Below the pieces are notes generated by a model, which ran no database searches, was not told the origin of the DNA, and was given only the letters and a program-made list of their open reading frames with translations. A stretch of 64,000 nucleotides of DNA from Clarkia xantiana subsp. parviflora (Eukaryota; Streptophyta; Magnoliopsida; Myrtales; Onagraceae). The position numbers and the translations under genes were made by a program. Location: contig JAPTYO010000059.1 of NCBI GenBank assembly GCA_036873135.1, positions 4,209,066 through 4,273,065 of the forward strand, in the 5' to 3' direction. Positions within the stretch are counted from its first letter, which is position 1; the number at the start of each line of letters is the position of its first letter. Of the stretch, positions 11,852 to 23,610 are shown in pieces.

Positions 11852-14244
11852 TAATATATAATTTGGTTACTACCTTTTTAAGTAAGTTGCCTCTTTTCTT
11901 GCCATGTCAACTACTTGCAATCTAATTGGTGCGTGAATATACACGCTCTAATTCTTGCGAGTTGCGACATTCCCTTTCTTTCACTATCTGCATTCTGCAA
12001 TATCATTCGTATCGGTTACATTCTGCCGTTACTCTTGAAATTCAATTCAGACGTTCCCTTCACCTCTTCAAAGCTCCATATCTTCATTACCTTCTAATTA
12101 ATTCTTCCATCTTGAAACAGCTTTGTAATCGGTCGCAAATTACAGACATCGCTGATTACATATCTCGAAAGCAGTGCCTACACCACCGCTTCTGTTTCAG
12201 TTCGTTGTTCCTTGGCTATTCCATTCAGAGGAACGTGACTCGATTCAATTGTTGTTTCACTGAACGTAGTCAGATTTCATTGTTGTTTCACTGAATTGAA
12301 AGTTTCACTATCGATTTTAAGTTTCAGGTCGCTTTTTACGAAATTGAAGCTTCGGTTTCAGATGAAACGTTTTAGACGTTCCTCTGCTACAGGCTTCTGA
12401 CTCAGAAAATTGTCTTATGTTTGTCAAACTGCTCATTACTGCGATGGCGTTTCAGATTGTTCTCTCATCCTGTAAAGGTAGCATATGTTTCTGGTTTAAT
12501 TTGTACACTAATCCATTACAATTACATCATCTTTATAACTTTATTGTATTTTAGCTCCTATTTCTTTTTTTTCCCTTTTCAGATGGACCTACCTACCCGT
12601 TACTCAGTGGTCATTCTCTCTCTGATCGCCCATATGCACTTTTCCAGTCCTGGTTAGTACTCTGTTTCTATCTTCTTTACAATTATTATACGATTACGTA
12701 TTGTACCCAAAATTTGTTTACTTGGAGTGTAGGCAAGGATCCAAGAGATGTAGAGGTGAGTGGGCTACAAATTCCTTAGCATTCTATTTTCTGAGGTGGT
12801 TGAGCATTGTTTGAAATTGTCTGTCTTGGTGAGTTGCATTTAGGGTATTCGAATGAATCCGAGTTGAGATATTTTCGTTTGCTCTCAGATAAATCATGTA
12901 TTTTCGTTTGCATTCTATGTTTTATGTTATTCATAGATGAGTATAAACATGTCTTTCTCCACTCATTTTGAAACGGATTACCATTGTTTCCATCTTCATT
13001 ATTGCTATTTCCAACTCCATCTTCTTTACGTACGAGTCTGATTTTGGCTCCCAAAACATCCATCCTCTTTGTTGAGTTGGAATGCAGGCGCAGATCCAAG
13101 ACATAGATAGAGGTAAGGTTGAAGGTGTGGCATTGGCCCAACTGATTTTGCTTCACACTGGAAAACTCGATACAGATTGGAATGTTTTAGGTTTAGAAAG
13201 AAGTGAGTAGTGTATTATTACTTCTATGCCAAGAAAAAAGTAATTACTTATTTTCTTTATAATGAATTAATTACTTATTAGTTAGCTTCCTCTGCACTAA
13301 ACCCTTTCCAAAATGGTTGAAAGGAACTGTGACCTGCATCATCTTATACTGTCTGTAAGAGTCACTAACAGCATTGGAAACCCCTAATATCCAAGGCCTG
13401 GTGTTTTATAGTGTATATATACAACTTTTAATTTGATTGACAACAAAAATGATATTATAATAAGCATTATCATCTATGGTCAATTTCATGCCCATGTACC
13501 AATAAAAAGAATAACAACAATTTACCATTATCACAGCCTTTAGTTTAATTGTGATGATGATTTTATTAATTTACATATATCAGTAATTTAATTTACTATT
13601 AATAATAACAATAACAACATTTATATCAAAACATAACGTTACAAATAATTTATAATGTAAAATCAAACTATTGCTAGAGATGCATTTATATGTGCATGTA
13701 TTAATATAATTTAATTAATTAACATATGCAGCATTGTATAACCGTTACATATCACAATTTTAAATATTGAATCTAACACTACTTACGCACGGGCTAATTT
13801 CAGTTACTATTAACAATAATAATAATAATAACATAAATATCAAAACGTATAGTTATAACTAATTTGAAATTTAAAATAAATTATTGCTACACATGCATTT
13901 ATAAAATTAAAATGTTATAAATTTGTATCTAGAAAATTTTGTAACATACCCACATTTAATTATATATTTAAAAACTATTATAATTGATATATAAATTTAA
14001 AGAAAACATCATATATCTAACTTCCCATATATTTGTATAAATTATATATACGTTAAAACTTATTTACTGTCTAATAAAAATAAATTATATCTTTGTTCAT
14101 GCAAAACTTATTTATACTCTACATAATAATGTATATATAGAAATAAAATACATCTTTATTTATAAAAATTAATATATTGTACATTTCTAAAATAATTACT
14201 ATATAACATATTAAACCTGCACACCGCGCAGGGATAATACCTAG
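11852..14244 (+). mobile_element. Helitron beta (second of the series), non-autonomous
   Basis: Its 5' end (TAATATATAATTTGG, then diverged but alignable sequence to TTGGTGCGTGA at about 11936) matches the start of the family. Its 3' end is better preserved: CCTGC and GCAGG arms around ACACCGC at about 14217-14233, a short spacer, then CTAG at 14241-14244. The interior has exon-like blocks ending in GT donors, for example around 12583-12655, and a repeated pair at 12730-12752 and 13085-13110. None matches a protein I recognise. Confidence 0.55.
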
Positions 14245-14669
14245 TCTAATATATAATTTGGATACATCTTTAGCTAATTAAGTAGTCTCTATGAATGCCA
14301 TGTCACCACCTGATTATATAATTGGTGCGTAGTTATCACGCGTCCTTTTTTATTGCTAAATTTTCCCTTCAAAATATTTACTACCTTTAATTATCTAACA
14401 CTCATTTCTTAATTGTTGATCGCTGGATATTTCCTTTCTAAATATTTGTTAACTCTAACCTCCTTCTCTTTATGATATTTTTATATCCTCCACTGCGTTA
14501 CAGAATTGATCCTCCATTTACTCTCATCTTCCACGGAAGCTCTGCCATCACAGTCCTTCCATCTCCATTGATGAGTTTTTTCTCTTCTAATTTGATCAGT
14601 ATTCTTTGGTAAGTCTTTTGTTTAATGTCTATGCAAAAGAGAGTTTGAATTGTTGATTCAGTTGACATT

Positions 14670-14895
14670 TTACACCATGTTTGGTTCATGGAATGGAATT
14701 ATGAATTAGGAATATGTATTCTTATTATGGTGTTTGGTTGATTTAATGTGTGGAATAATGAATCCTAATTACTAATTTTGATGGAATACTCAATCCTAGC
14801 CTAATCCCTAGGATTAACTATTCCGTGCTTTCTAAAATTAATAATATATATTAAAAATATAAGTTTAACCTTAAACCTAAATTATTATTATCATC

Positions 14896-14945
<50 letters not shown>

Positions 14946-15869
14946 ATGCAAATGTCTTTATTACCCAAAAACAAAAAACGGTGTCTCCTAAATTTAACTC
15001 ATACATGCGCTTGTACTGTCGTGGTCCTTCCGCCCTTAAGTGCAATCTTAAGTTTTGCTGTGTTTTTTTTTCTTGGTCAACTTCATACTTAATAAAAACA
15101 TTAACTTTGTCTTGTTTTCTTCGTACTTAGAAATCTGGACATACAAAACAAGAGAAATACTAATTCACAATCATCTAATTGGTCTTGATATGTTGTTTGA
15201 GACAATTGTTTGTTAATTACTATTATTTATGTAGAGGAGAATTGTTTGTAAGTATTTTACACATGTATCTTATAATATATTTCATCGTTTACATACCTAA
15301 TCTGGTTTTTAAATTATTATACAACATGCATTACAATATGTTTCGTCGTTTGCGTATATAATCTGTTTACGCAGAATGTTTCTTCTGTATTATATATATA
15401 ATGTATTATATCATATATGTAAGTTCAATTAAAACTGATAAATTTTAATTTAATTAAGAATAATAATTTAACATGATATTTTTACTTTACAATTCACTTT
15501 ATACTAGTTATAGTGAATTTTACAATATCTAAATAAAAAAATTAAAACATAATCATTTTTTTTTAAAATTGTAAAAAATACTCGTTTTTGAAGAATAAAA
15601 AATTCAATTTTCGTTTAATAATATATGATTTTCCCTTTTCATGTTTAATAATATTAATTTAATTAATAAAATAGCAAAATTGTATATCTGTCAATTATGA
15701 CTCATTCCATTCCTATACCATAACATTTTATCAACCAAATTGGATTTGGAATCCTCATTCTATATTCCCATGTCAACCAAACAACATCATATTAATATTA
15801 CTTATTTCATATTCATATTCCTTATTCTTTATTCCTAATTCCCTATTACACGAACCAAACATGTTGTTA
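14670..15869. mobile_element. PIF/Harbinger-type non-autonomous element with TTA target duplication
   Basis: The element proper is 14673-15866 (1194 bp). The left end CACCATGTTTGGTTC and right end GAACCAAACATGTTG are inverted repeats with one mismatch in 15. They are flanked by TTA on both sides (14670-14672, 15867-15869), the usual Harbinger target. The inverted similarity extends inward through GGAATTAGGAATA-type blocks. There is no transposase frame. A (TA)n tract sits at about 14898-14941. It lies inside the third Helitron and is therefore younger than it. Confidence 0.75.
14898..14941. repeat. (TA)n microsatellite
   Basis: About 22 uninterrupted TA units inside the Harbinger-type element. 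Confidence 0.95.
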
Positions 15870-17094
15870 GTGATATTTCCCATGACGTTCATCGTATTTA
15901 GTCTTCGAAAATTCTTGCCTAACCCCAGCAACAAAAAGTCTAAACGATGATCCAGTGCGACAACCACCGTTGATACATGTACCATAAAAGGTAAGCCTCG
16001 TTTGCCATACATACATAGAACCCTAAAAGGCTTTATTTGATGCAAGACATCTGATGAATTCACTTGTGAATTCTTTTCAGGTGAAATGCTGAAAGTGGTT
16101 GAGACTGCTTGTCTATCTTACCTTCAGTATAGCCTCAATCTATGATCAGATACCTTATTATTGTTGTTGATGGATTTCCTATTGTTCGTTTAATGTTTGA
16201 ATTTCGGTTGATTGAGATTCGGATTTATTGAATAAAGTAGTTTCCGTTCGATTCGAAATGTGATCTACTTGTTAAAATTAATCGACCCGGTTAAACAGGA
16301 TCGATCCGAAACGAAGTTAAAGCTGAAATATCCGCCAAGTACAATTGGTCGGATTAAACAAATATACACACTCTCCTTCATCTAATATCGTGAACATCGA
16401 AATACCGTTAATATCCATCGATTGCGTAGTTCTAAGAGCGAACCGATTTAACTCTTTCTTATTAGATAGTACTCCAATATATGATAAATTCCGTAATGAT
16501 GAACATGTGTGAAACCGTTTGGATTAAATTAAATTGAATTTTAGAAACGAAACTATTTATACCATGGGTTAAACCTGGAATAGGCGCCACGAGCGCGTGT
16601 ACCTCGAAAGATGGAACACATCGTTTCAGAGTACAAATTTAATGATGAAGTGTTTTAATGAATGAATGCTGAATTTTCATTTTCCTCCCTTTGGGAATAA
16701 CTCATTTAATACTTATACTACGAAAATAGGTATGCTTCACAAGCTACCACAAACTCGTAAAGTATTAATAGACGCATAAGGCGAAAGCCCAATGCAATGT
16801 TCAGAGATGGATAAAGTTGTTGAGATGAATTAGCAAATGAAAGGATGATGTCGGTAAAATGACTCTCCCACTAAATGCCTTAAACGACAAGTCTAGCAAG
16901 GCATTCATATCGATAACACACTTCAACAGGCATGGTTTGAAAACATAATGTTAGATTTCAACAACCGACGTTCCCTATGGAACAAAAGGCAGTTGACTCA
17001 CATAAATGTAGAACTATGTTTCAATAAAATCGGTCAAACACGACGCCATAAAAGCTAAAAGGAATGATAACGAGGTAAAGTTTATCATCATGCG
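15870..17094. other. Helitron remnant and decayed Copia 5' part
   Basis: No open exon is visible. The left part continues the third Helitron. The right part becomes Copia-like toward 17,100, but I could not find a 5' LTR, primer-binding site, gag or protease. Copia sequence here has either been deleted or decayed beyond recognition by eye. Confidence 0.4.
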
Positions 17095-19324
17095 ACATTA
17101 ATTTTCGTATTAAACAAGTATTCAAATCAAGAGTACGACAACTACTCTTAGAGGATACATGTTTAAATTAGCTCGGGAAAATGGTGCCGTGGTCGAACAT
17201 GAGACATTACATTCCTTGAGGACGAATTTCCAACGATTGGAGAAATCAAAACAGACGAAGTCTTGATCGAAATGGAGCAGGATGACAATGATGGTCAGGC
17301 CCACTTACCTCGAGTGAGATATTTGAGGCAGCAACACAAGTGAAAGACATGGTAAATGAAGATTGAGACATTTTCATAGTAAATCCAGTGGGAGGAGACA
17401 ATCCTGCCACACAAATCACTATTGCTGCAAATGCTAATCAAGTAGAACCTGATAATCATGTAGCCGGACCGCTGGATGAAAATCCAATAATACCACAACT
17501 ACCCACTGTTCCCAGTGGGAGTGGATCAACCAACTTGGTTCCAGATCCTAGTGATCAAGGATTTCATCTCAGAGGTAAAATCCCGAGACCGAGAGGTCGT
17601 CCAAAAAAAAGTTGTAGGTCAAGGTTCTAGCACTGCCTTTGTTCCCAGTGGGAGTGATACTCCGATAAGAAGCATTATTCCGAGTGGGAGAAACGTTCAG
17701 ACTCAAGATGAGATTAATGAGCCTAGACAAAGTCAAAGGTATCGAACTTCTCCCAAGAAGTATCCAATCGAGAAGGGTGAAATTTTCACCCTAACTTCTG
17801 TTGACGAACCGGTAAAGGTTCAGCAAGCGTTGAAAGGACCTCAAGCGAAGGAATGGAGTAAAGCAACGGAGGAAGAAATCGCCTCAATGAAAGCCAATTC
17901 GGTATGGTATTTAGTTGATTTACCTGCTAACCGCAGAGCCATAAGGGCTAAGTGGGTTCTGAAACTGAAACTCACTGCTGATAGAAATATCGAGCGATAC
18001 AAAGCTTGACTAGTTGTGAAAGGATACACCCAGCTTCACGGAGTGGACTTTGATGAAACATACTCACCGATTGTGCGTTACTCCATAGTCCGGGCCATCC
18101 TAGCCCCGGTCGCATACCTCGATCTAGAGCTGCACCAAATGGATGTTATGACCACGTTCCTCCACGGAAACCTGGAGGAAGAGATCTATATGGAGCAACC
18201 GGAGGGTTTCATTACTCCTGGTAATGAATGAAAATTTTGTAAACTCCAAAGATCCATTTACGGTCTTAAACAATCGTCTCGGCAATGGTACCGTAGATTC
18301 CACGAGGTAATCGTTGGAAACGGATTCGTGAACCTCCGCGAGGATCCATGCGTGTATACAAAGACCTTTGAGTCTAGGTACGTCATCTTAACCTTATACA
18401 TGGATGACATACTCATTGCTGCGAACAATGTGAGTTTCATGAATGAATCAAAGTCCTGGTTGGCATCTGTATTTGAGATGAAAGACATCGAGAGGCTACA
18501 TACATCTTGGGCATTAAAATTGCTAGAGATCGTGCCGCCCGGAGGTTATGTCTATCTTAGGAAGCCTATGTCAATAAACTATTGAAAATGTTCATATTAC
18601 AAGATGCCAAACCTGTGGAGACGCCGGTAGTATTCGGGTGCGTGTTGTCAAAACGTGACGACCCGAATAACCAGCAAGAGCGTGAACAGATGAGGAGTGT
18701 AGAGTATTTAAGCATGGTCGTAAGTCTCATGACGCCATGCTTTGCATTCGTCCGGACATCTGTTACACTGTGGGCCTAGTAGCAAGATTCCAATCAGACC
18801 CTGGCTATCAACATTTAAAGGCTGTAAAACGGATCGTACGTTATCTGAAAGGTACTGCCGACTACGTATTGTGTTATGGGGGCTGGAAGTTAGAACTGAC
18901 CGGTTTCAGTGACGCCGACCATGGTGGTGATCCAGACAATCGTAAGTCCACCACATGAGGAGTCTTTCTCCTTGCTAATGTCGTCATTTCATGGACGATC
19001 AAGAAGCAATCCTGTGTCGCGGTGTCTACGATGGAATCAAAATTCGTTGCTCTCTCCAAAAATGCGCAGGAAGTAGTCTGGCTGAAAAGACTTCTTACTG
19101 CGCTGCTTGATGACGATGTCGGTAGTAAGCCTGTGAAGGTGTACTCTGACAGTCAGGCAGCTATTATGGCAATTAAGAATCCAAAGTACCATAGTAGGAC
19201 TAAACACATTGATGTAAAATATAATTATGCTAAATTTATGGTAGAATACAATATAATCACTTTAGAATACTCGCCCACTGATGACATGGTAGCGGACCCA
19301 TTAACTAAACAATTACGCAAATAG
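17095..19324 (+). pseudogene. Ty1/Copia polyprotein remnant (integrase end, RT, RNase H)
   Basis: In order: an integrase C-terminal relic at about 17150-17260 (RGYMFKLARENGAV, then FLEDEFPTIGEI); a Ser/Pro/Arg linker; and reverse transcriptase from about 17840 (WSKATEEEIASMKANSVWYLV, the KARLV block, YMDDILIAA at 18400). RNase H follows, with TGYSDADHGGDP-like residues at 18905 and STMESKFVALS to DPLTKQL at 19324. Breaks include TGA at 18007 (in place of the Arg of KARLV), 18229 and 18956, plus frame changes near 18490 and 18585. The YMDD catalytic motif is intact, but the gene cannot give a full product. Gag and protease are not seen. Confidence 0.9.
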
Positions 19325-20489
19325 ACATTTGAAAAGCATGTTAAACTGCTTGGATTGTGTAGGGTTTAAAAGTGGGCATGTGTCTGTGATAACATTTTGA
19401 TAATTGAAAGTTACATTTTTAATAAATTAGAGAATTGAAAATCGAGTTTATGATTCATCGACGTCATAATGTTTGATTACATCAGATTTTACGGTCTATA
19501 AACTGAGTCGTAAGAGGACGCAATCCTCTACCTAAATTATGCCGAATGTGGGCCTTGCCTCGTCACACGGGCACGGTCGTCTTGTAGGAAAGGGGACCTC
19601 TACCGTAACAAGTCTGGCTAAAAACCAGGGGATAAACTTGGTTACGTAAAACGATCATTTTGTTCGGAGTAACACGACATGATTTTCGTTTTGCACATCA
19701 CCGTGATAAACTATGTTCGTCATTAACCACATTCTAGGCCAAATGAAAATTCCGCGATAGCATTGTTGACATATCCCACTCCTGACAATGTTTGGGTATG
19801 CTATCGATGCGTGCTTCATACTGCGTGTGCCATGTTCGACCACGGGGTCAGGCTCGGTTGTGCTAGGTAGAATCCTCGAGATTCGGATGGGCGAAAACTT
19901 TTTCACCTCGAGCGTCTGATTGATCCCGGGAGCCTTATGAAGAGGCACCCGAAGTATCCTCATGGAATCAGAACTCATATCTAAGGTCAGGCTCAATGTT
20001 CGCTTCCCGGCGTACGAGCGTAGTGCCGAAGAAAAAGGCCAAGTGACCACGTCTTTGGAAACCGATTGGATTTTGACTAAGGTATGAACGATGGGGATGA
20101 TCAAGTTCACCTATAATTCACCGATTCTTGTATTCACTAGGTGGCCACCAACTGGATATTAGTTGAAGGTTGTGAATACTTGTGCGGATGTCTTGGAAAA
20201 GTATTCCTATGTGGAAACTAAGCAATTTGAGAATTAACAGTTGACCTAGGATACAACGCGATACAATTTAATGTTTTAACCAGGTTAATTGGAAATAAGG
20301 AATCAACGTTTCGCGGGCGCTACAACACTCCTAATAGATGAGTAGAACGATGCCCGTCGTATCCGCCGGTCGCACGGCAAACCTCGTATGAAATATTCGG
20401 AAGAAGGGGCAAGATCGGAAGAATGAAATGTTGATGCGATTGGAAAACAATACACTAACATGCACCCTCCCATTCCGGCGAGTGGGAGC
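19325..20489 (+). other. Copia 3' untranslated region with polypurine tract
   Basis: About 1.1 kb between the RNase H stop and the 3' LTR. The end GGCGAGTGGGAGC at 20477-20489 is a purine-rich tract just before TGTTAGC, as needed for plus-strand priming. An antisense open frame of 151 codons (20110-19655) has no recognisable motif, and I treat it as chance. Confidence 0.6.
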
Positions 20490-21085
20490 TGTTAGCATAT
20501 GGTGATTGGGCGCCGTAAATGGAAACCCATTAATATGTATATGTTACCTGAGACAATTGGGTAAATGTCATATTAAGAAAATTGGGCTAGACCCAAATCC
20601 CAATTGACATAAAAGGCCCAAAATTGGGCCTCCCTTATACACGATGACCGGCCGAATTTTAGGTGTGGGTAAAGTGGACTTTTGTCCACTTTTCTCCTCC
20701 TATAAATAGAGGGTGTCATGGGTTTTATTATGTTGGATCATAATTCCTCCTTTGTGGTTATTTAAGAGAAAACCCTTATCCCCTACATACCTAGTTCGAC
20801 CGAACCACCTCCTTCACCAAGGGTGTGCCAATTTGTTTTGAGCAAACACTCCGGAGATATGTCCCTGCCAAGAATCGATCAAAGGCTTTGCTGTGGAGAC
20901 TATACCGCATAGGGCTTCCTTAACAAGAACTTCTATGGGTTCCGTCCGGTGGATCGAGAACTCCCTCAACAAGATCTTGGGACTGGAAAGCGATTAAGGT
21001 ATGTGCACATCTTCCGCTGCGTAATTGTGATTACCAGCATGTACCGTATTTAAGTTTCTGTAGTATTTAGCCCCGTAATACAACA
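20490..21085 (+). mobile_element. Copia 3' LTR
   Basis: Begins TGTTAGCATATGG directly after the polypurine tract and probably ends ..GTAATACAACA (TG...CA, with TGTT/AACA ends). It contains a TATA-like TATAAATAG at 20701-20709, consistent with an LTR promoter. No matching 5' LTR is in the window, so the element is truncated. The right end is less certain than the left. Confidence 0.65.
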
Positions 21086-21109
21086 AATCTAAGGCCCTAA
21101 ACAATAAAA

Positions 21110-22590
21110 TCTATATATATAATAAAGCAAAATCTAACAGTTTCATTCTCAGCGCGACACGTCATCACCTTAAAACCAATACTAACTGAACATCTAATAA
21201 CACAAACTACCAATCAGAATTTGACGTATCATATTTTTTCCCTTGATCGATATCTAATCTTCAGCAACCCTCTTTACAAGTTACAACAAATATAACAACA
21301 AATCTATAACTTTGTATCACAATGTGCATAAAGATAAATATAACTAAAAAAAGTTGTACAATTTGTTTTTTAATTCCCGTCAGATGAATTCATATTTCTT
21401 AAGTTCTATGTCGTTTTTAATTTTTAATATTATACACACATGTTAAATATTACAATTTATTAAGTAGCCTTGCGCGTATTGCAAGGTATAGTGGTTAAAT
21501 CTTACGATGCCACATCAGCGTTTTCGAACTCCTCTTGCGTGCCACCTCACCTCCTTTCTATTGGGCTAGCATGTGTTTAGTAATGAGCCTATATTAATGA
21601 CGAACTTAATTATAAGATGGCCCAACATTTTAAAAAATTATTATTATAGTCTATTATGTATTATTTTGTTGTACATATTATTTATTTATTAGTTTGTAAA
21701 CACTAGCTCAAATCATAATAATATTATTACTACATATGATACATATATTATTAGGTATTATAATTATGCATTTTTGTCTTAATAGATAAACAAAGTTCAA
21801 GCCTACTTATGCATTTTTTTCTAAAACTAAATTAAAAAATTGTATTACAGTTTTGAATGCGTTTTTTTCTTTTTATTATATTATTATTATTATTATAGTC
21901 TACCCGCATGGATTCTCTTCAAAATTGAGTATTTGATTCATTTTCTCGGTGTGTGTTAGATTCGGGATCCATGCTTTTTATAAAACTACATCATCTAATA
22001 GTAGGTAAACTCAACATTTTTTGTGCAATCAGTTAGCTAATTGATCAAAATTCTAAATTGAATGATTTCATTTGTAAGTTGTTTCCAAATAATTATATGC
22101 CAATTGATAGTAAAATGAATTATCACCAGGTCATAAGGTTCGACTTTATATAATTTTATCCAAATAGACACAGAGCTAAAGCACTTCGATGTTAATTTAT
22201 GTTCAAGTACACTCCTAACAGATCCTGTATGATTGGGTGTGAAGTAATCATTTTTACAATTTCATAATCTAATGGCATTATGGCATTGTCTTTATGATGT
22301 ACAATTTTAAGTTTGAGAATACCTCATTCTCTTAGCTGTGTGATCAATATGTTTTAGTAAGACTGAAAGTTCCATATTCCGTTGATTATTATTTTATTGA
22401 GTTAATTTCAAGTTCGCAAAAAAAAAAAAAAGTCCACTATTATGTTTTGTTTTATAAATATTAACCCATTGTTTTTGCAGCTCTACGATAATAAAATGTT
22501 TGAGCTTCTGAGTTTTCCTACTCTTTTAAGATATTAAATTAATGTAAATCTAAAAACTAGACCAGAAGTCATAGTTTACTATCTAATTTT

Positions 22591-22624
<34 letters not shown>

Positions 22625-22957
22625 TATTTTTAACTGGTAAAAGAACTACTAGGTAAAGAGGCAATTATGATAATTTTAGAAGAAAACTACATGTATAGAG
22701 AATCGACTGTAGCTTGGCTTGGCAGACCATTATTTATGAAGTTCTATGATAAAAAGATGTTTGAGCTTCTGAGTTTTCTTTCTTTTTTAAGATATTCAAC
22801 AAATACTGATTTACAAAGTGAATCAAAATGTGAATATTTATTATCATATTCATTGATTATGTACCTTTCATATGTTGATTCTACTGTGTAAGATATTTAG
22901 TTTTCATGGACTCTCACCTCTTTTATTGATTGTTTACTGTCATATACTTATATTTCA

Positions 22958-22988
<31 letters not shown>

Positions 22989-23243
22989 CTGGTTTTAGAG
23001 AAGTTAGAATCCGATGGTGAAGAATCAAATGTGAGTGGCTCTAAAGGAGATAACACCTCATAGATATCAATGATTCCATAGTATGTGGGGAAATGAATTC
23101 TTTTGTAAAACTATCACTTTATATTTTACAAAGTCTTTGGAGGAAAAACATGTATAATATCATTTGTTACTTCTAATATTATTACATGTTAAAATTTCCA
23201 GTTTAGCAATCCGCCTTGCGCGCAGCGCAGGGTCAGCACCTAG
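21110..23243 (+). mobile_element. Helitron delta, non-autonomous, 2.1 kb
   Basis: 5' end TCTATATATATAATAAAGC follows an A at 21109. The 3' end has a hairpin TGCGC-GCA-GCGCA at about 23216-23228, a short spacer and CTAG at 23240-23243, followed by T. That is the Helitron signature: A|T insertion and no target duplication. A second hairpin, CCTTGC..GCAAGG, occurs at 21475-21493 and may be an older internal terminator. An internal segment is duplicated (about 22485-22540 and 22743-22798, sharing TGTTTGAGCTTCTGAGTTTT). A small exon-like frame at 23000-23063 ends ESDGEESNVSGSKGDNTS; its origin is unknown. No Rep/helicase is present. It lies 24 bp beyond the Copia LTR. Confidence 0.75.
22592..22623. 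repeat. (ATT)n microsatellite
   Basis: About ten ATT units inside the 2.1-kb Helitron. A T-run of nearly 30 bases lies further on at about 22960-22988. Confidence 0.9.
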
Positions 23244-23610
23244 TTAAATTATAAAATATTATTTAATAACTCGGGAGATGACGTGGCACCCTCGTTGTGT
23301 TTTAAAGTTTAAATTCACTGGTTTTACCACATGTTATTTTAAACATAAGTAAGTAGAAATATAATTCTTTAATATATATATTAGTTAGATTCTACTTCAA
23401 TAAAAACTTATTTATAATGTCATTAACTCGCGTTTTGTGTAAAAGTTTGTAATATATTAAAATTACTATTGATTAATTTATTATAGTATTTTGTGATTAA
23501 GTTAGATATATACGATATCACAAGTCACTGGAAAAGTATTCACCTCTGTTTCACATGAAAAAACCGTTCTTAAATTAGAGTGCCATAATAGATAATATAG
23601 TAATAAATAA

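Larger units (their letters stand above)
14245..16160 (+). mobile_element. Helitron gamma 5' end (third of the series); 3' end not found
   Basis: TCTAATATATAATTTGG begins directly after the CTAG of the preceding unit and matches the first unit's 5' end almost perfectly for about 87 bp. Downstream sequence is interrupted by a PIF/Harbinger-type element at 14673. I found no CTAG-terminated hairpin before the Copia sequence, so the right limit is a guess and the element may be truncated. Confidence 0.4.

Noticed and set aside
19655..20110. 151-codon minus-strand frame, considered as an extra Copia gene
   Set aside because: No known motif, no splice or promoter signals, and Copia elements rarely have antisense genes.
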